A stretch of DNA of 60,403 nt, from the NCBI GenBank assembly GCA_027619415.1, contig JAQCFO010000006.1, forward strand, positions 1 through 60,403, given 5' to 3'. Position numbers and translations under genes: made by a program. Source of the stretch: Bacteroidota bacterium. Its GTDB lineage: Bacteria; Bacteroidota; Bacteroidia; Flavobacteriales; Flavobacteriaceae. Under the pieces are notes generated by a model. It saw nothing but the letters and a program-made list of their open reading frames with translations, made no database searches and was not told the DNA's origin. Below are positions 26,420-34,965 of the stretch, piece after piece; position 1 is the first letter of the stretch; each line of letters starts with the position of its first letter.

Positions 26420-28308
26420 TGATTAGTTACAAATCGCCAGGAACATTAGAGAATACGAGGTTTGAAAAAATTCACAGTGTTATTTTTAAAGATTCAAAAA
26501 ATGCATCTAAAATAGTTGCAAATGAGATAGCTGCACTAATTAAGGAAAAGCAAAAAACAAAACAAAACTGTGTGTTAGGGTTAGCTACTGGTTCTTCTCC
26601 TATTTCTGTATATAACGAGCTTGTCAGGATGCATAAAGAAGATGGACTTAGTTTTTTAAATGTAATATCATTTAATTTGGATGAGTATTTTCCTATGAAA
26701 CATGAGAATATTCAAAGTTATCACCACTTTATGAATATTCATTTATTTTCACATGTTGATATAAAACCTGAAAATATTTTTATTCCCAAAGGATATTTAA
26801 ATAACGATGAAGTTAATAATCATTGCCAGAATTATGATCAGAAAATCGCAGATTTAGGTGGAATTGATTTTCAGCTTTTAGGTATTGGAAGAACAGGTCA
26901 TATTGGATTTAATGAACCTGGATCAAATTATGATTCATTAACTAGACGAGTTCACCTTAATTATATTACCAGACATGATGCAAGAAAATCTTTTTATGGT
27001 GTTGAGAATGTCCCAACTACTGCTATTACCATGGGAATTAAAACTATTAGAAAATCTAAAAGAATAGTTTTACTTGCATGGGGACAAAACAAATCATTAG
27101 TTATAAAAAAAGCTATTGAAAACGAAATTGATTCAAACATACCTGCTAGTTTTTTACAAAGACATAAGAATGTGACTTTTGTTTTAGACAATTCTTCTTC
27201 ATCAAATTTAACCAGAATTAAATCTCCTTGGAAAGTGGGATCTTGTAAATGGAATAATGAGCTTAAGTCTAAAGCAGTTATATGGCTTTGTAAGCTAACT
27301 AAAAAGTCAGTATTAAGCTTGACAGAATCTGATTATAACGAAAACAATTTATCTGAATTATTATTACACCAAACTGCTTATGAAATAAATTTAGAAATAT
27401 TTAATAAAATTCAACGAACCATAACTGGCTGGCCTGGAGGAAAACCTGGTGTTGAGGATAAATATAGACCAGAAAGAGCAGAACCAGCAAAGAAGAGAGT
27501 ACTTATTTTTAGTCCCCACCCTGATGATGATGTGATTTCTATGGGAGGCACTTTTGATAGATTAGTTTCTCAAGGGCACGAAGTTCATGTGGCATATCAA
27601 ACGTCCGGTAATATTGCGGTATCTAATTCTGACGTGCTTAAGTATATTGAAGTTTTTCAAAGTTTTATAAATAAAAAAGATGATGAATTAATAAGTCTAT
27701 TAAAATTTAATAATGAAATTTTAAATAACAAAAAAGTTAGAACTATAGCAAGCCTTATTAGAGAAAAAGAATCCCTTGGTGCTACTAGATTTTTTGGTGT
27801 GCCTGATCCCAATGTACACTTTTTAAGACTCCCTTTTTATGAAACAGGTTCTATTAAGAAATCCACGCCTACAGCAAATGATAAAAAAATAATGAGTAAT
27901 ATTATTTCTGAGATAAAACCTCATCAAATTTATGTTGCTGGAGATTTAGCTGACCCTCATGGAACTCATAAGGTTTGTTTGGATATTTTTTTCGATGTTT
28001 TACAAGATTTAAAAAACGAAAAATTCATGAAAGACTGTTGGGTTTGGTTATATAGAGGAGCATGGCATGAATGGGAAATTCATCAAATTGACATGTCTGT
28101 TCCAATGAGTCCTAATCAAGTATTAAGAAAAAGAAAAGCTATCTTTTATCATCAAACACAAAAAGATAACGTCATGTTTCAAGGAGATGATAATAGAGAG
28201 TTTTGGGTTAGAACGGAAGACAGGAATAGTGCTATTGCAAAAAGATTTAGAGAGATAGGATTGTCAGATTATGCAGCTATCGAAACTTTTAAAAGACACC
28301 ATTTTTAG
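26416..28308 (+). CDS. nagB: Glucosamine-6-phosphate deaminase fused to PIG-L deacetylase domain
   Basis: 630 aa, two domains. Residues ~30-290: NagB deaminase, with LGLATGSSP (phosphate loop), FNLDEYFPM (catalytic Asp) and GIGRTGHIGFNEPGS (catalytic His and Glu); the position that is Asp in E. coli NagB (NDGH) is Thr here. Residues ~355-625: LmbE/PIG-L deacetylase, with FSPHPDDDVISMGG (Zn-binding His, Asp, Asp) and DPHGTHK (third metal ligand). NagB turns glucosamine-6-phosphate into fructose-6-phosphate and ammonia. The second domain could remove an N-acetyl group, which would compensate for the absence of nagA in this window. The fusion is common in Bacteroidota. It is coupled to the upstream symporter by a 4-bp overlap. 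Confidence 0.9.
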   Translation: MMISYKSPGTLENTRFEKIHSVIFKDSKNASKIVANEIAALIKEKQKTKQNCVLGLATGSSPISVYNELVRMHKEDGLSFLNVISFNLDEYFPMKHENIQSYHHFMNIHLFSHVDIKPENIFIPKGYLNNDEVNNHCQNYDQKIADLGGIDFQLLGIGRTGHIGFNEPGSNYDSLTRRVHLNYITRHDARKSFYGVENVPTTAITMGIKTIRKSKRIVLLAWGQNKSLVIKKAIENEIDSNIPASFLQRHKNVTFVLDNSSSSNLTRIKSPWKVGSCKWNNELKSKAVIWLCKLTKKSVLSLTESDYNENNLSELLLHQTAYEINLEIFNKIQRTITGWPGGKPGVEDKYRPERAEPAKKRVLIFSPHPDDDVISMGGTFDRLVSQGHEVHVAYQTSGNIAVSNSDVLKYIEVFQSFINKKDDELISLLKFNNEILNNKKVRTIASLIREKESLGATRFFGVPDPNVHFLRLPFYETGSIKKSTPTANDKKIMSNIISEIKPHQIYVAGDLADPHGTHKVCLDIFFDVLQDLKNEKFMKDCWVWLYRGAWHEWEIHQIDMSVPMSPNQVLRKRKAIFYHQTQKDNVMFQGDDNREFWVRTEDRNSAIAKRFREIGLSDYAAIETFKRHHF

Positions 28309-28321
28309 TTATATTTCCTAA

Positions 28322-28948
28322 ATGCAAACTATTAAAGAAGTATGCGTTGAGTCATTAGAAGATGCTGTCATTGCAGAGAAAAATGGGGCTAACAGAATTG
28401 AGCTATGTGGAAGATTAGACCTAGACGGACTGACTCCTTCAAGAAAATTAATTAAAGAAACTTTTTCTGTTTTAAAAATACCTATTAGAGTAATGATAAG
28501 GCCAAAACACTCTTCTTTTGTCTACTCAGAACATGAAATAAATGTCATGATTGAAGATATTAATTTTTGTAAAAGTCTAGGTTTAGATGGTGTGGTTTTT
28601 GGATGTTTAGATGAAAATTCAAATTTTGATATGACTCAAATGAATAAACTTTCAAAAATTGCAAAGCCTTTAAATGTCATTATTCATAAAGCCATTGATT
28701 CTACCAATTCAGTTATAAATTCTTTGTCATTAATATCTAACAATAAAAATATTAATGGAGTTTTAACTTCTGGGGGTCAGCGTTTTGCGGTAAATGCTAT
28801 AGATATTCTTAAAAAAATGTTAGATTTAGCTCGTGATGGCTTTGAAATTATTTCTGCTGGAGGCATTACTTATGAAAATTTTGATAAGTTACACTCTCAA
28901 ATAGAAGGGAAATATTATCACGGTAAAAAAATAATTAAACTCAAATAA
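28322..28948 (+). CDS. cutC: CutC family protein
   Basis: 208 aa, a TIM-barrel of the CutC family, historically called copper homeostasis protein although its biochemical role is uncertain. Visible family blocks are EVCVESLEDAVIAEKNGANR and IELCGRLDLDGLTPS, the IRVMIRPKHSSFVYSE strand, IHKAIDST, VLTSGGQ and IISAGGIT. It starts 13 bp after nagB and may share its transcript, as in other Bacteroidota. Slightly shorter than the usual ~240 aa. No signal peptide, so cytoplasmic. Confidence 0.87.
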   Translation: MQTIKEVCVESLEDAVIAEKNGANRIELCGRLDLDGLTPSRKLIKETFSVLKIPIRVMIRPKHSSFVYSEHEINVMIEDINFCKSLGLDGVVFGCLDENSNFDMTQMNKLSKIAKPLNVIIHKAIDSTNSVINSLSLISNNKNINGVLTSGGQRFAVNAIDILKKMLDLARDGFEIISAGGITYENFDKLHSQIEGKYYHGKKIIKLK

Positions 28949-28954
28949 ATAAAT

Positions 28955-30457
28955 ATGAGCAATCACGCTGAACTTCAACAAAAAACATTTTTTGGACACC
29001 CTATAGGACTATTTGTACTATTCTCTACAGAATTATGGGAAAGATTTAGTTATTATGGAATGAGAGCAATTCTTGTTTTGTATTTAGTTTCTGAAACTAA
29101 TGGAGATAATCCAGGAATGGGATGGAGTGAAAACTCAGCTATTGCTCTATATGGCTGGTATACTATGTTTGTTTATTTAGCAACAATCCCTGGAGGAATT
29201 TTAGCAGATAGGTTTTTAGGTCAAAGAAAATCGGTTATGGTTGGGGGTGTTTTACTTTGTTTTGGTCATGGAATTTTAGCAGTAGAAGCATTATGGGCAT
29301 TTTACACAGGATTAACTTTTATTGTTTTAGGAGTAGGATGTTTAAAAGGAAATATTTCTACTATGGTTGGGGGGCTTTATAATAAAAAAGACACTAACCA
29401 TAGGGATATGGGATTCTATATTTTTTATATGGGAATAAACGTTGGGGCAGCTGTTTCAGCAATTGTTGTAGGCTATGTAGGTGAAGTTTATAATTGGCAT
29501 TATGGATTTGGCCTAGCTGGTATTGGTATGGCTATAGGTCAGTTCATTTATTTGAAGGGTCAAAAATATTTAAGTCATGTTGGAAATGTCATTGAATTGG
29601 ATACTTCAGAAACAGAAAAATCTGAAAATTTATTTTTACAAATTTTTAAAAAATCAAATTCTTTGTTAGGGTTTTCTTTAACTGCGCTTTTAGGCCTGTA
29701 TGTTGGGTATAGTGGAGATTGGAATTATGGTTTATTATTAATAGCTATTGCTTTTGCAGTTGGATTCGCAATTCATGTATATAATGATGGAAATAAGATT
29801 GAAAAAGACAGAATATTAGTAACTTATTTAGCCTTTTTAATAGTAATTGTTTTTTGGGGCGCTTTTGAACAAGCAGGAGGTTTAATGAACATTTACGCTT
29901 CTCAAAAAACAGATTTAGCTTTAGGTGATTATATGATTCCTGCTAGTTGGTTCCAATCTGTTAATGCAACTTTTATTTTAATTTTTGCTACTGCGGTTGG
30001 ATCTTTTTGGATTTGGTGGAAAAAAAGAGGATTCGAACATTCTTCTATTTTTAAAATGGCTTTTGGTGTGATAATAATGGGGTTTGGATTCTCATTTATG
30101 TCTTTAGCAGCAAATGAAGTTACATATGATTCAGCTGGAGAAATCACCCAGAAATCTGCAATGTATTGGTTGGTACTAGCTTATCTTTTTCATACTATTG
30201 GCGAATTATGTGCTTCCCCGGTAGCACTTTCATTTATTACAAAATTAGCTCCAGCTAGGTGGGGAGCTTTTATGATGGGAGCTTATTTTGCTGCTACTGG
30301 TCTTGGAAATAAGGTTGCTGGATTAATAGGTGAAAACGCTTCTGAAGCAGGTGATTTTTGGACTTTTACAGGAATAACTATTTTTTGTACAATTTTCGGA
30401 GTATTAGTAATTTTAATTATTAAGCCTCTTAAGAGGTTAGCGCATGATGCAGAGTAA
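28955..30457 (+). CDS. Proton-dependent oligopeptide transporter (POT/PTR2 family)
   Basis: 500 aa, about 14 membrane helices. The POT signature ELWERFSYYGMRAILVLYL in helix 1 contains the ExxERFxYY motif that couples protons to peptide uptake. Other blocks: GGILADRFLGQRKSVM (MFS loop 2-3), LGVGCLKGNISTMVG, FWGAFEQAGG and the late GELCASPVALSFITKLAP. It imports di- and tripeptides across the inner membrane. It starts 6 bp after cutC and overlaps the following thioredoxin-like gene by 14 bp, so it belongs to a plus-strand run from 24605 to 31019. Confidence 0.92.
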   Translation: MSNHAELQQKTFFGHPIGLFVLFSTELWERFSYYGMRAILVLYLVSETNGDNPGMGWSENSAIALYGWYTMFVYLATIPGGILADRFLGQRKSVMVGGVLLCFGHGILAVEALWAFYTGLTFIVLGVGCLKGNISTMVGGLYNKKDTNHRDMGFYIFYMGINVGAAVSAIVVGYVGEVYNWHYGFGLAGIGMAIGQFIYLKGQKYLSHVGNVIELDTSETEKSENLFLQIFKKSNSLLGFSLTALLGLYVGYSGDWNYGLLLIAIAFAVGFAIHVYNDGNKIEKDRILVTYLAFLIVIVFWGAFEQAGGLMNIYASQKTDLALGDYMIPASWFQSVNATFILIFATAVGSFWIWWKKRGFEHSSIFKMAFGVIIMGFGFSFMSLAANEVTYDSAGEITQKSAMYWLVLAYLFHTIGELCASPVALSFITKLAPARWGAFMMGAYFAATGLGNKVAGLIGENASEAGDFWTFTGITIFCTIFGVLVILIIKPLKRLAHDAE

Positions 30458-31019
30458 AATCATTTATAATAAGACGTTTAAGTATGTTTTAAGAGTTTCT
30501 TTTCTTTTCTTTTTCTTATTTAATTATTCTCAGACAATAAAATGGATGAGTTTGGAAAATGCAATTGAATCTCAAAAAAATAATCCAAAAAATATTTTAG
30601 TAGATGTTTACACTAATTGGTGTGGTCCATGTAAATTAATGGATAAAAATACTTTTCAAAACAAAGAAATTGCACGATTTATAAATAATCATTATTATGC
30701 CGTTAAGTTTAATGGTGAAGGAAATGAGATAGTAAGTTTCATGGGTAGACAATTTAAAAATAATGGTTATGATAAAAATAAATCTCAAACAAGAAATTCT
30801 TCTCATCAATTTACTCAATATTTAGGGGTTAATGCTTATCCGACTACCTTGTTTTTTGATAAGAAAATGAATTTAATCACTCCAATAAGAGGATACTTGA
30901 GGCCAAAACAAATAGAGATTTACCTTGAATTATTCAAAGACGATTCTTACAAGAATGTTAAAACACAAAAAGATTTTGACGCTTTTATAAAAAACTTTAA
31001 AAGCAAACTTAAAACTTAG
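30444..31019 (+). CDS. Exported thioredoxin-like protein
   Basis: 191 aa. An N-terminal hydrophobic segment (about residues 12-28, ending FNYSQ) is a signal peptide. The thioredoxin fold has the redox motif WCGPC in VDVYTNWCGPCKLMDKNTFQ and the cis-proline loop around GVNAYPTTLFFD. Such proteins act as periplasmic thiol-disulfide oxidoreductases, for example in cytochrome or lipoprotein maturation. The start overlaps the POT transporter by 14 bp. Its last base abuts the hemD stop on the other strand. Client is unknown. Confidence 0.85.
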   Translation: MMQSKIIYNKTFKYVLRVSFLFFFLFNYSQTIKWMSLENAIESQKNNPKNILVDVYTNWCGPCKLMDKNTFQNKEIARFINNHYYAVKFNGEGNEIVSFMGRQFKNNGYDKNKSQTRNSSHQFTQYLGVNAYPTTLFFDKKMNLITPIRGYLRPKQIEIYLELFKDDSYKNVKTQKDFDAFIKNFKSKLKT

Positions 31020-31766
31020 TTATTTTTTATTAGCTTTTTCAATGTATAGGTCTAGAGCTTTTGACATTGAAGGAATCTTTAGAGAGGGTACAGAAATATC
31101 TATTCTTAATCCTGCTTTTTCCGCTGCTTTTACGGTAGAATTTCCATAAACTGCAATCCTAGTGTTATTTTGATTAAAATCAGGGAAATTTGAAAACAAA
31201 GAGTCAATACCAGATGGACTAAAAAATACTAAAATGTCATAGGACACATTTTTAAGCATAGACAAATCACTAATTACGGTTTTGTAAAAAGTACCTTGAA
31301 TCCACTTGACACCTAGCTCATTTAGTTTTTTTGGTATTGAAGGAGATAGCACGTCAGCAGAAGGAACTAAATAACTTTCTTCTTTATATTTAGAAATCGG
31401 AATTAATAAATCATCAAAAGTTCTTCCTCCTACATATATTTTTCTCTTTCGGTATATCACATATTTTTGAAGATAAAAAGCTACTGCTTCAGACACACAA
31501 AAATACTTTAAAGCATTAGGGATTGGAAACCTCATTTCTTCAGCTACTCTAAAAAAATGATCAACGGCATTTCTACTAGTTAAAATTATGGAAGTAAATT
31601 TAGATAAATCAATTTTTTGATGTCTAATTTCTCTTGCAGTCATTCCTTCAACATGTATGAAAGGAATAAAATCAATTTTAACTTTTCGTTTTTTCTTTAA
31701 TTGTATATAGGGAGAGTTTTCGATCGTAGGACTTGGTTGCGAAATTAGAATAGATTTAACTTTCAT
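31020..31766 (-). CDS. hemD: Uroporphyrinogen-III synthase
   Basis: 248 aa. It closes hydroxymethylbilane to uroporphyrinogen III in heme synthesis. HemD sequences are poorly conserved, but the two-domain layout and blocks typical of Bacteroidota members are visible: MKVKSILISQPSP at the start, FTSIILTSRNAVDHFF (domain 1), AYGNSTVKAAEKAGL written here as IAVYGNSTVKAAEKAGLRI, and LVFFSPSGIDSLF (domain 2). It overlaps the DUF4271 gene by 11 bp; this pair is a recurrent Flavobacteriia arrangement. Confidence 0.87.
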   Translation of the reverse strand: MKVKSILISQPSPTIENSPYIQLKKKRKVKIDFIPFIHVEGMTAREIRHQKIDLSKFTSIILTSRNAVDHFFRVAEEMRFPIPNALKYFCVSEAVAFYLQKYVIYRKRKIYVGGRTFDDLLIPISKYKEESYLVPSADVLSPSIPKKLNELGVKWIQGTFYKTVISDLSMLKNVSYDILVFFSPSGIDSLFSNFPDFNQNNTRIAVYGNSTVKAAEKAGLRIDISVPSLKIPSMSKALDLYIEKANKK

Positions 31767-32436
31767 AGTTTTCCAAAGTTTTTAAGACTAATACAAAAGG
31801 TAGTATCGGTGCTATTTCGAACGCGCAAATATACAAAATAAAATAGACACGACTCTTTAATGTCTTTGGCTCATATTTTTTCAAGATGAATGAGTAGTAA
31901 AATAAAAAATAGATCGATAACAATACTAAACTTAAAATTATGATTAAAAAAGATGGAATAGGGTAAAAAATAAGTATTAAAAAATAGAAGTAAAAATGAA
32001 CAGAAATAAGATTTTTAAGTCCAACTCTATACATATTTATTTCATTTAAAATAGCTTTGTAATCGAGTATAATGGATAATATTTTTTCTATTAAAAATTT
32101 TAAAATAATATAACCGCTAATTGATGCACAAACAATCAAAAAATAATGATGATTAATGAGTTCAAAAAATGTGTTTTTACGCAAAAGAAATAAAGAAATG
32201 AAAAGTGAAAACAAAACAACTCTTAGTGTAAATAATAAACAATTCCCAAAATTGAATATATTAATGGTGTTGCCATGTTTGTAAATAAAGTACCTGTGAA
32301 TCTTCCAAAATTTTATTAAATATTGAAACTTTTCTCCAATTATGAATCTTGCAGCAATAATTAATAAAGTACAGAGAATTATAACAAACTTAACCCAATC
32401 TTCAGTAAAAATTGACCTCAAAGCAGCTTCATTCAT
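31756..32436 (-). CDS. DUF4271 membrane protein
   Basis: 226 aa integral membrane protein with about six hydrophobic segments. It has the DUF4271 layout restricted to Bacteroidota: an N-terminal helix after TEDWVKFVI, the basic stretch GEKFQYLIKFWKIHRYF, and a final helix near LYICAFEIAPILPFVLVLK. It is immediately upstream of hemD and overlaps it. Function is unknown; the conserved linkage hints at a shared regulatory unit more than a role in heme synthesis. Confidence 0.8.
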   Translation of the reverse strand: MNEAALRSIFTEDWVKFVIILCTLLIIAARFIIGEKFQYLIKFWKIHRYFIYKHGNTINIFNFGNCLLFTLRVVLFSLFISLFLLRKNTFFELINHHYFLIVCASISGYIILKFLIEKILSIILDYKAILNEINMYRVGLKNLISVHFYFYFLILIFYPIPSFLIIILSLVLLSIYFLFYYSFILKKYEPKTLKSRVYFILYICAFEIAPILPFVLVLKTLENYES

Positions 32437-32499
32437 AATTCAAAATTACTATTATTTTAAATGATTAAATCGAAAAATTATTTTTATAACTTAAATCTG

Positions 32500-32507
32500 T
32501 ATTTTTG
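32500..32507 (+). promoter_or_regulatory. Candidate -7 box for the GT2 gene
   Basis: TATTTTTG fits TAnnTTTG and ends 15 bp before the ATG at 32523, in the divergent gap to the DUF4271 gene. Transcription would begin just ahead of the start codon, giving a very short leader. Confidence 0.4.
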
Positions 32508-32522
32508 TAAAAATTATTTAAA

Positions 32523-33254
32523 ATGTCTAAAGCACTTGTGATTATTCCGACTTATAACGAGCTGGATAATATTTCAATAGTTTTGGATGAAGTTTTGTCA
32601 CTTTTTTACTTTTTTGATATTTTGGTTGTTGACGACAACTCACCTGATGGAACAAGTGATGTTGTAAATCAGTATATTAATAAATTTAAAGATCGTGTGT
32701 TTCTTCTTTCTAGAAAATCAAAGGAAGGTCTTGGCAAAGCCTATACGGAAGGTTTTTTATGGGCTATAGAAAATAATTACGATTATATTTTTGAAATGGA
32801 TGCAGATTTATCTCATAATCCAAAAGATTTAGATAGGATGTATAAAGTTCTTGAAAATCCTAACTGTGATATTGTTGTTGGATCTAGGTATGTTAATGGA
32901 GTAAATGTTGTTAACTGGCCTTTAAGCAGAATAATTCTTTCATATTTTGCATCAATATATTCTCGAGTTGTTACTGGACTTCCAGTTAAAGATGCTACAT
33001 CAGGATTTGTAGGTTATAAAAATATAGTTTTAAGAACAATTAATTTAAAAACTTTACTTTTTAATGGTTATGCTTTCCAAATAGAATTAAAATTCAAAGC
33101 GTTTAAAAATGGGTTTAAAATTTTAGAAATACCTATAATTTTTAAAGACAGAGAACGTGGAGATTCTAAAATGAATGGAGATATAATTTATGAAGCAATT
33201 TTTGGTTTAATAAAAATGAAAGTATATAGTTTTTTTTACAATATCAATAAATAA
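32523..33254 (+). CDS. Polyprenol monophosphomannose synthase-like GT2 glycosyltransferase
   Basis: 243 aa, GT-A fold, no membrane segment. Motifs of the dolichol-phosphate mannosyltransferase group: VIIPTYNELDNI (nucleotide binding), VVDDNSPDGTSDVV, FEMDADLSHNPKDL (the DxD-type metal site) and GSRYVNG. It transfers a hexose from a nucleotide sugar to a lipid phosphate carrier at the inner face of the membrane. It is followed after 2 bp by dihydroorotase, then by a DUF4296 lipoprotein gene, a gene order seen in many Flavobacteriia. The exact sugar and acceptor are inferred. Confidence 0.88.
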   Translation: MSKALVIIPTYNELDNISIVLDEVLSLFYFFDILVVDDNSPDGTSDVVNQYINKFKDRVFLLSRKSKEGLGKAYTEGFLWAIENNYDYIFEMDADLSHNPKDLDRMYKVLENPNCDIVVGSRYVNGVNVVNWPLSRIILSYFASIYSRVVTGLPVKDATSGFVGYKNIVLRTINLKTLLFNGYAFQIELKFKAFKNGFKILEIPIIFKDRERGDSKMNGDIIYEAIFGLIKMKVYSFFYNINK

Positions 33255-33256
33255 TT

Positions 33257-34594
33257 ATGTCTAAAATTTTAATTAAAAATGCTAAAATTATTAATGAAGG
33301 AAAGATTTTTGAATCAGATCTTTTAATTAAAAATGATATAATTTTTAAGATATCTAAAAACATAAAAAATGCACCTGACTTCAAAGTTATTGATGCAAAA
33401 GGTAAACTTTTAATTCCAGGGGTAATTGATGATCAGGTGCATTTTAGAGAACCTGGATTAACGCACAAAGCAACAATACAATCAGAATCTAAAGCTGCTA
33501 TTTCTGGAGGAATAACCTCTTTTATAGAAATGCCTAATACAATTCCTCAAACAACAACTTTACTAGAATTAAATAATAAATTTAAAATAGCTGAAAAAAA
33601 TTCTTATGCGAATTATTCTTTTATGTTTGGAGGAACAAACAATAATTTGGAAGAAATAAAGAAGATTGATTCTAAAAAAGTAGCAGGTTTGAAATTGTTT
33701 TTAGGGTCATCAACAGGGGATATGTTAGTTGATGATGAAGCTGTCTTGAAAAATATTTTTTCAAATACAGATTTATTAATTTCTGTGCATAGTGAAGATG
33801 AAGAAATTATAAATGAAAACATTAATAAATATAAATCTATATATGGATCGAATATTCCATTTGAATTGCATCCTATTATAAGATCTGAAGAGGCATGCTT
33901 GAAATCCACTAAAAGAATTATAAAACTAGCTAAAGAAACAGGAGCCAGGTTACATGTTTTTCACTTGTCTACAGAAAGTGAATCATTACTTTTTGAAAAT
34001 AACATTCCTTTAAAAGAAAAAAAAATAACATCTGAAGTCTGTGTTCATCATTTGTGGTTTTCTGATGAAGATTATAAACAAAAACAATCTTATATAAAAT
34101 GGAATCCAGCAATTAAAACAAAAGAAGATAGAGATGCTTTGTGGAAAGCATTAAACAACGATAGAATTGATGTCATAGCTAGTGATCACTCGCCTCATAC
34201 AATAGAAGAAAAATCAAAGAATTATTTAGAGTGTCCATCAGGTGGTCCTTTAGTTCAGCATGCCTTAGTATCTATGATTGAACATCATTTAAATAATAAA
34301 ATTTCTTTAGAAAAAATTGTAACTAAAATGTGTCACAATCCAGCTGAACTTTTTCAAATTTCAAATCGAGGTTTTATTAGAGAAGGGTATTATGCTGATT
34401 TGGTATTAATAGATTTAGACAGGCCATGGAAAGTTAATAAAAATAATATTTTATATAAATGTAATTGGTCACCTTTTGAAGGAGTTGAGTTTAATTCTAA
34501 GGTGGTTCAAACTTTTGTGAATGGAAAATTAGTTTATAATGAAGGAGTTTTTAATAAAAATTTATATGGAAAACAATTAACTTTTGATAGATGA
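33257..34594 (+). CDS. pyrC: Dihydroorotase (class I type)
   Basis: 445 aa amidohydrolase that closes carbamoyl-aspartate to dihydroorotate in pyrimidine synthesis. Visible blocks: LLIPGVIDDQVHFREPGLTH (metal-binding HxR region, with Gln where many relatives have a first His), SGGITSFIEMPNTIPQTTT, LKLFLGSSTGD, EVCVHHLWFS and IASDHSPHT with the catalytic Asp. The classic HxH reads QVH here, as in a subgroup annotated as dihydroorotase in Bacteroidota, so metal coordination may differ. It overlaps the downstream DUF4296 gene by 4 bp. Confidence 0.87.
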   Translation: MSKILIKNAKIINEGKIFESDLLIKNDIIFKISKNIKNAPDFKVIDAKGKLLIPGVIDDQVHFREPGLTHKATIQSESKAAISGGITSFIEMPNTIPQTTTLLELNNKFKIAEKNSYANYSFMFGGTNNNLEEIKKIDSKKVAGLKLFLGSSTGDMLVDDEAVLKNIFSNTDLLISVHSEDEEIINENINKYKSIYGSNIPFELHPIIRSEEACLKSTKRIIKLAKETGARLHVFHLSTESESLLFENNIPLKEKKITSEVCVHHLWFSDEDYKQKQSYIKWNPAIKTKEDRDALWKALNNDRIDVIASDHSPHTIEEKSKNYLECPSGGPLVQHALVSMIEHHLNNKISLEKIVTKMCHNPAELFQISNRGFIREGYYADLVLIDLDRPWKVNKNNILYKCNWSPFEGVEFNSKVVQTFVNGKLVYNEGVFNKNLYGKQLTFDR

Positions 34595-34965
34595 ATAAAA
34601 TAATTTACTTACTAATTCTAGGTTTATTTATTGCTTGTTCAAGCAATGAAAATTCTAAACCTATCGATTTAATGACTGAAAATCAAATGATAAATTTTTT
34701 ATTTGATATTAATATTATTAATTCCAGTAGAGCTTATAATAACAGATCTGATTTGAATTATTATAATATTAATGATTCATTGTTATTTAATAAACACGAG
34801 ATAGATTGCTTGAGGTTTACTAATAGTAATTTATATTATGCATCAAATCCAAAACAATATTTAAAAATATATACTAGATTAGAACACAGGCTAAAACAGT
34901 TGAAAGATTCGTTAAAAAACGAATTGGATGTCTTAATTATAAAAAAAAGAGATTCATCAAAATAA
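34591..34965 (+). CDS. DUF4296 lipoprotein
   Basis: 124 aa. The lipoprotein signal MNKIIYLLILGLFIAC ends in a good lipobox (FIAC) with the mature part starting CSSNENSK. The rest is the short helical DUF4296 domain (LMTENQMINFLFDINIINSS through KIYTRLEHRLKQLKDSL) found in Bacteroidota. It is coupled to pyrC by a 4-bp overlap. Function unknown. It ends one base before the stop of the convergent epimerase gene. Confidence 0.82.
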   Translation: MNKIIYLLILGLFIACSSNENSKPIDLMTENQMINFLFDINIINSSRAYNNRSDLNYYNINDSLLFNKHEIDCLRFTNSNLYYASNPKQYLKIYTRLEHRLKQLKDSLKNELDVLIIKKRDSSK

